The notes under the pieces are model-generated. The model made no database searches, had not been told where the DNA came from, and saw nothing but the letters and a program-made list of their open reading frames with translations. DNA of 15,650 bases from Burkholderiales bacterium (GTDB lineage Bacteria > Pseudomonadota > Gammaproteobacteria > Burkholderiales > Burkholderiaceae_C), in contig JAABPT010000429.1 of the NCBI GenBank assembly GCA_011391855.1, forward strand, positions 1 to 15,650, given 5' to 3'. Positions 13,580-15,650 of the stretch are shown here, one piece after another; the first letter of the stretch is position 1; each line of letters opens with the position of its first letter. Both the position numbers and the translations under genes were made by a program.

Positions 13580-14463
13580 GCCGCGCCCCGCTGCACCGGC
13601 ATGCGCCGGCCCAGGAAGACCACCGCGATGACGGCCAGCGAAAACAGCACCGTCAGCGGCTCCAGCCGCTCGCCCAGCACCGGCACCGCAAACAACAACG
13701 CCAGGAACGGCTGCAGCAGTTGCGTCTGGCTCACCCGCACCACGCCGCCCAGCGCCAGACCGCGGTACCAGGCGAAGAAGCCCAGCCACATCGAGAACAC
13801 CGCCGTGTAGCCGAAGCCCAGCCAGGCGCTCAGCCGTGCCGGCGCGTCGGGCCACAACCACAGCGCCGCCGGCAGGGTGAACGGCAGCGAACCCACCAGC
13901 ACCCAGCAGATGACCTGCTGCGCCGGCAGCACCGCCGCCACCTGCGCCCCCGCCACGTAGGCGATGGACGCGGACAACACCGCCAGCAGCAGCAGGCCGT
14001 CGGCCGCGGCGAGCCGCCCGCTGCCCTGCCAGGCGGCGAAGACCAGCACCAGCGCGCAGCCCAGCACCGCACAGGCCCAGAAGCCCAGGGAAGGTCGCTG
14101 CCGCAGCACCAGCGCCGCCACCACCGCGGTGCCCAGCGGCAGGACCCCGGTGACGACGGCCGCGTGCATGGCGTCCACCTGGCGCAATGCCAGCGCCAGG
14201 AAGAGCGGGAAGCCCACCACCGTGCCCAAGGCGCTGACCGCCAGCGTCGGCCAGTGCCGGCGCGCTGGCGGCGGTGCGCGCAACGCCAGCAGGTACAGCG
14301 CACTCAGCAGCCCGGCCACGGCCGCGCGGCCGGCGGTGACGAAGGCCGGCGGCAACTGCGGGTCGCTCGCGTCACCCACGGCCAGGCGCGTCATCGGCAA
14401 GGTCATCGCGAAGATCACCACGCCCAGAACACCCAGGGCAAAGCCGCGCCGCGCGTCGGTCAT
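13576..14463 (-). CDS. EamA/DMT family membrane transporter
   Basis: This 295-residue, very hydrophobic protein is consistent with ten transmembrane helices in two EamA repeats. The first repeat begins GFALGVLGVVIFAMTLPMTRLA and ends near LGCALVLVFAAW. The second starts at LLLLAVLSASIAYVAGA and ends LAVIAVVFLGRRMP. RVSQTQLLQPFLALLFAVPVLGERL is a typical EamA signature, with Pro and Glu at the expected places. DMT members export amino acids or other metabolites across the inner membrane. The start at 14463 has AGGGA about 8 bases upstream. It is the first gene of the operon, overlaps the racemase start by ATGA and is divergent from the gene at 14619. The substrate is unknown; an amino acid fits the neighbours (inference). 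Confidence 0.92.
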   Translation of the reverse strand: MTDARRGFALGVLGVVIFAMTLPMTRLAVGDASDPQLPPAFVTAGRAAVAGLLSALYLLALRAPPPARRHWPTLAVSALGTVVGFPLFLALALRQVDAMHAAVVTGVLPLGTAVVAALVLRQRPSLGFWACAVLGCALVLVFAAWQGSGRLAAADGLLLLAVLSASIAYVAGAQVAAVLPAQQVICWVLVGSLPFTLPAALWLWPDAPARLSAWLGFGYTAVFSMWLGFFAWYRGLALGGVVRVSQTQLLQPFLALLFAVPVLGERLEPLTVLFSLAVIAVVFLGRRMPVQRGAA

Positions 14464-14618
14464 GGCAGGATCCCTCGGTGGCGTGGTGCGGGCGGGCGCA
14501 TCGGCGCAGTCTATGCGGCGGGCGCACACATCCCGTCACACCTGGAATCGGCATCGCACCGCGGTCACGGTTCCAATACCGTCAAAGCCACGGCGCGCGT
14601 CGCGCCCGAGACCCCTCC
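14464..14618. promoter_or_regulatory. Divergent intergenic region with small palindrome
   Basis: This 155-bp gap between two divergent genes should hold both promoters, but no convincing -35/-10 pair was found. ACGGT (14567-14571) and ACCGT (14578-14582) form an inverted repeat with a 6-base spacer, 37 bp before the plus-strand ATG. It could be an operator or a 5' leader hairpin. Confidence 0.35.
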
Positions 14619-15374
14619 ATGTTCGAATCGACCCTGCCTGCCGACGGTGCCGAGCTGATGCACCTGAGCGACTTCCAGCGCCAGCACGAAGGCGTGCTGC
14701 ACGACGCCGAAACCGAGGCGGGCGCCACGCTGTTGACTTCGCTGAACGCCTCGCTGCTGCAGGACCTGATGCGTTTCGACCCCGCCGACGATGCCGGCGC
14801 AGGGCTCGAAGCGCTGGAGGTGCTGGCGGCCGCCGTGCGCCACGGCCGCCCTTTGCTGCTGCACCTGCAATACCACTACCGCGTCATTCCCCTCACCGTT
14901 TTCGCGGCCGACGGCTCGCTGCACTGCGCGCTGCCGCTGCAGCAGTTGCTGGCGCTGGAACTGGGCGACCTGCGTGTGCTGCACGTGGAACCGGCGCGGC
15001 TGCGCCCGCTGGCCAGCGGCGACGCCGCCCGCGTGGGCGAGCCGCGCCAGTATGCGGACCTGAGCCCGCTGCTGTGGGAGCTGGCCCTGCGCGGTGCGCG
15101 CGAGACGCTGCTGCCCGAAATCGCCGGCCCGGCTGCCTACCGCGTGGCGCCGGGGTCGGCGCTGCACCGGCTGGGCCTGAGCGGGTCGCTGGAAGCGGCG
15201 GTGGAACAGCTGCGCCGGCGGCCCTGCAATGTCACCGAGATCGCCTCCTGGCCCGGCTTCGACCGCGAGCGCGCCAAGCGCCTGCTCAACGGCCTGTACC
15301 TGCATGCGGCGTTGATCGTCAGCCGCACGCACCCGGCGGCGATCAACGAAGGCCTGGCGGCCGGCGCACCTTGA
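14619..15374 (+). CDS. Conserved-looking protein of unknown function
   Basis: I do not recognise a named family for this 251-residue protein. The N-terminal half is soluble alpha/beta-looking (HLSDFQRQHEGVLHDAETEAGATLL, then GRPLLLHLQYHYRVIPLTVFAADG). The middle part has SPLLWELALRGARETLLPEIAG. The C-terminal ~60 residues (LSGSLEAAVEQLRRRPCNVTE, ASWPGFDRERAKRLLNGLYLHAALIVSR) look like a small helical, winged-helix-like module. There are no signal peptide or membrane segments. The ATG at 14619 has no visible Shine-Dalgarno sequence; the next in-frame ATG is at 14658. Codon use is like that of the neighbours, so it is a real gene and not recently acquired. It resembles hypothetical proteins I associate with Comamonadaceae (memory, not a search). 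Confidence 0.75.
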   Translation: MFESTLPADGAELMHLSDFQRQHEGVLHDAETEAGATLLTSLNASLLQDLMRFDPADDAGAGLEALEVLAAAVRHGRPLLLHLQYHYRVIPLTVFAADGSLHCALPLQQLLALELGDLRVLHVEPARLRPLASGDAARVGEPRQYADLSPLLWELALRGARETLLPEIAGPAAYRVAPGSALHRLGLSGSLEAAVEQLRRRPCNVTEIASWPGFDRERAKRLLNGLYLHAALIVSRTHPAAINEGLAAGAP

Positions 15375-15379
15375 CACAG

Positions 15380-15399
15380 CCGGCCGACTGACCGGCCGG
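15380..15399. terminator. Possible terminator hairpin after the unknown gene
   Basis: CCGGCC (15380-15385) and GGCCGG (15394-15399) form a 6-bp stem 5 bp after the stop at 15374. An alternative pairing is GGCCGA (15382-15387) / TCGGCC (15403-15408), followed by TT. There is no real T tract. I see nothing else in the gap up to 15546. Confidence 0.35.
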
Positions 15400-15546
15400 G
15401 GATCGGCCTTCACGCTGGCCCGGTGTTGGCGTGGTCGTGAACGGTGGCTTGGATGACCGGCGTGTAGCTTCTGCGGGCTACTGCTGGCGCGGCTGTCGGG
15501 CCAAGGGCCGTCGATGCCTGTGCCACGAAGCTGACGAAGGGAAACC

Positions 15547-15650
15547 TCAGGCCCGCACAGGGGCTGGGGGTTGGGCTGGGGCTGGGGCAGCGACGTCGTG
15601 TTGGTGCTTGACCCGGTACATGTCCTGGTCGGCATGGGCGAGCAGCGCCT
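15547..15650 (-). CDS. C-terminal end of a GGDEF (diguanylate cyclase) protein, partial
   Basis: Reading leftward from the window edge, the minus strand encodes 33 residues and a TGA stop at 15547-15549. The sequence ALLAHADQDMYRVKHQHD is the characteristic last helix of GGDEF domains, the 'A-D-x-A-M-Y-x-A-K' pattern. A Pro/Ala-rich tail, APAPAQPPAPVRA, follows. The N-terminal part with the GGDEF catalytic loop lies beyond the window, so activity cannot be judged. GGDEF enzymes make cyclic di-GMP from two GTP. The gene is convergent with the unknown gene at 14619. Confidence 0.8.
   Translation of the reverse strand, partial: ALLAHADQDMYRVKHQHDVAAPAPAQPPAPVRA
15560..15587 (+). other. Potential G-quadruplex motif
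   Basis: Five G runs (15560-15563, 15566-15570, 15573-15575, 15578-15581, 15584-15587) are separated by 2-base spacers CT or TT on the plus strand, i.e. the template strand of the GGDEF gene. The run encodes the Pro/Ala tail of that protein. Confidence 0.5.

Noticed and set aside
14565..15635. Minus-strand open frame of 356 codons opposite the unknown gene
   Set aside because: It is Gln/Arg/His-rich antisense text with no motifs, and it overlaps the GGDEF tail in a different frame.

Overview
The window is GC-rich DNA (roughly 70% G+C by eye) with strongly GC-biased third positions, tight gene packing and start/stop overlaps. The proteins resemble those of Betaproteobacteria, most likely Burkholderiales/Comamonadaceae (Variovorax/Acidovorax-like). 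This placement is an inference from composition and protein style, not from a search. No phage, IS, CRISPR, tRNA or rRNA gene is visible. The window reads as chromosomal housekeeping and metabolic DNA with one unusual intergenic island.

Layout. (1) 2-2223, plus strand: the 3' part of a DsbD/ScsB-type membrane thiol-disulfide reductase, followed by a secreted thioredoxin-fold protein with a single-Cys CPYV motif; together they look like a periplasmic redox pair. (2) 2273-9658, minus strand: a run of six closely spaced genes, transcribed from right to left as cytochrome b561-type protein, GNAT acetyltransferase, homodimeric pyruvate dehydrogenase E1 (aceE-type, with no E2/E3 gene beside it), aldose 1-epimerase, SMP-30/gluconolactonase, and FAD-dependent glycerol-3-phosphate dehydrogenase (glpD). 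The last three suit sugar/glycerol catabolism. (3) 9869-10315, plus strand: a secreted cytochrome c'-type protein, divergent from the cytochrome b561 gene and probably its electron-transfer partner. (4) 10316-10572: a structure-dense convergent region with a good bidirectional terminator, a duplicated small hairpin, and a 74-bp sequence that folds with no unpaired junction base into a perfect four-way cloverleaf. (5) 10505-14463, minus strand: a five-gene, mostly overlapping operon, transcribed as EamA transporter, Asp/Glu racemase, PhzF-family protein, VOC/glyoxalase-like protein, and AlaX-type alanyl-tRNA editing protein. (6) 14619-15374, plus strand: a conserved-looking protein of unknown function, divergent from that operon. 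(7) 15547-15650, minus strand: the last 33 residues of a GGDEF (diguanylate cyclase) protein whose remainder lies beyond the window.

The most interesting item is the cloverleaf at 10498-10571. It overlaps the end of the AlaX gene and encodes its last 22 residues and stop codon. An octapeptide-coding segment in it recurs about 116 bp away in the same intergenic region with only synonymous changes, and one of its hairpins has a second copy behind the cytochrome c' gene. This suggests a palindromic interspersed repeat family that can lie inside reading frames. The second point of interest is the amino-acid-centred operon at 10505-14463, whose combination of genes I do not recognise as a named pathway.
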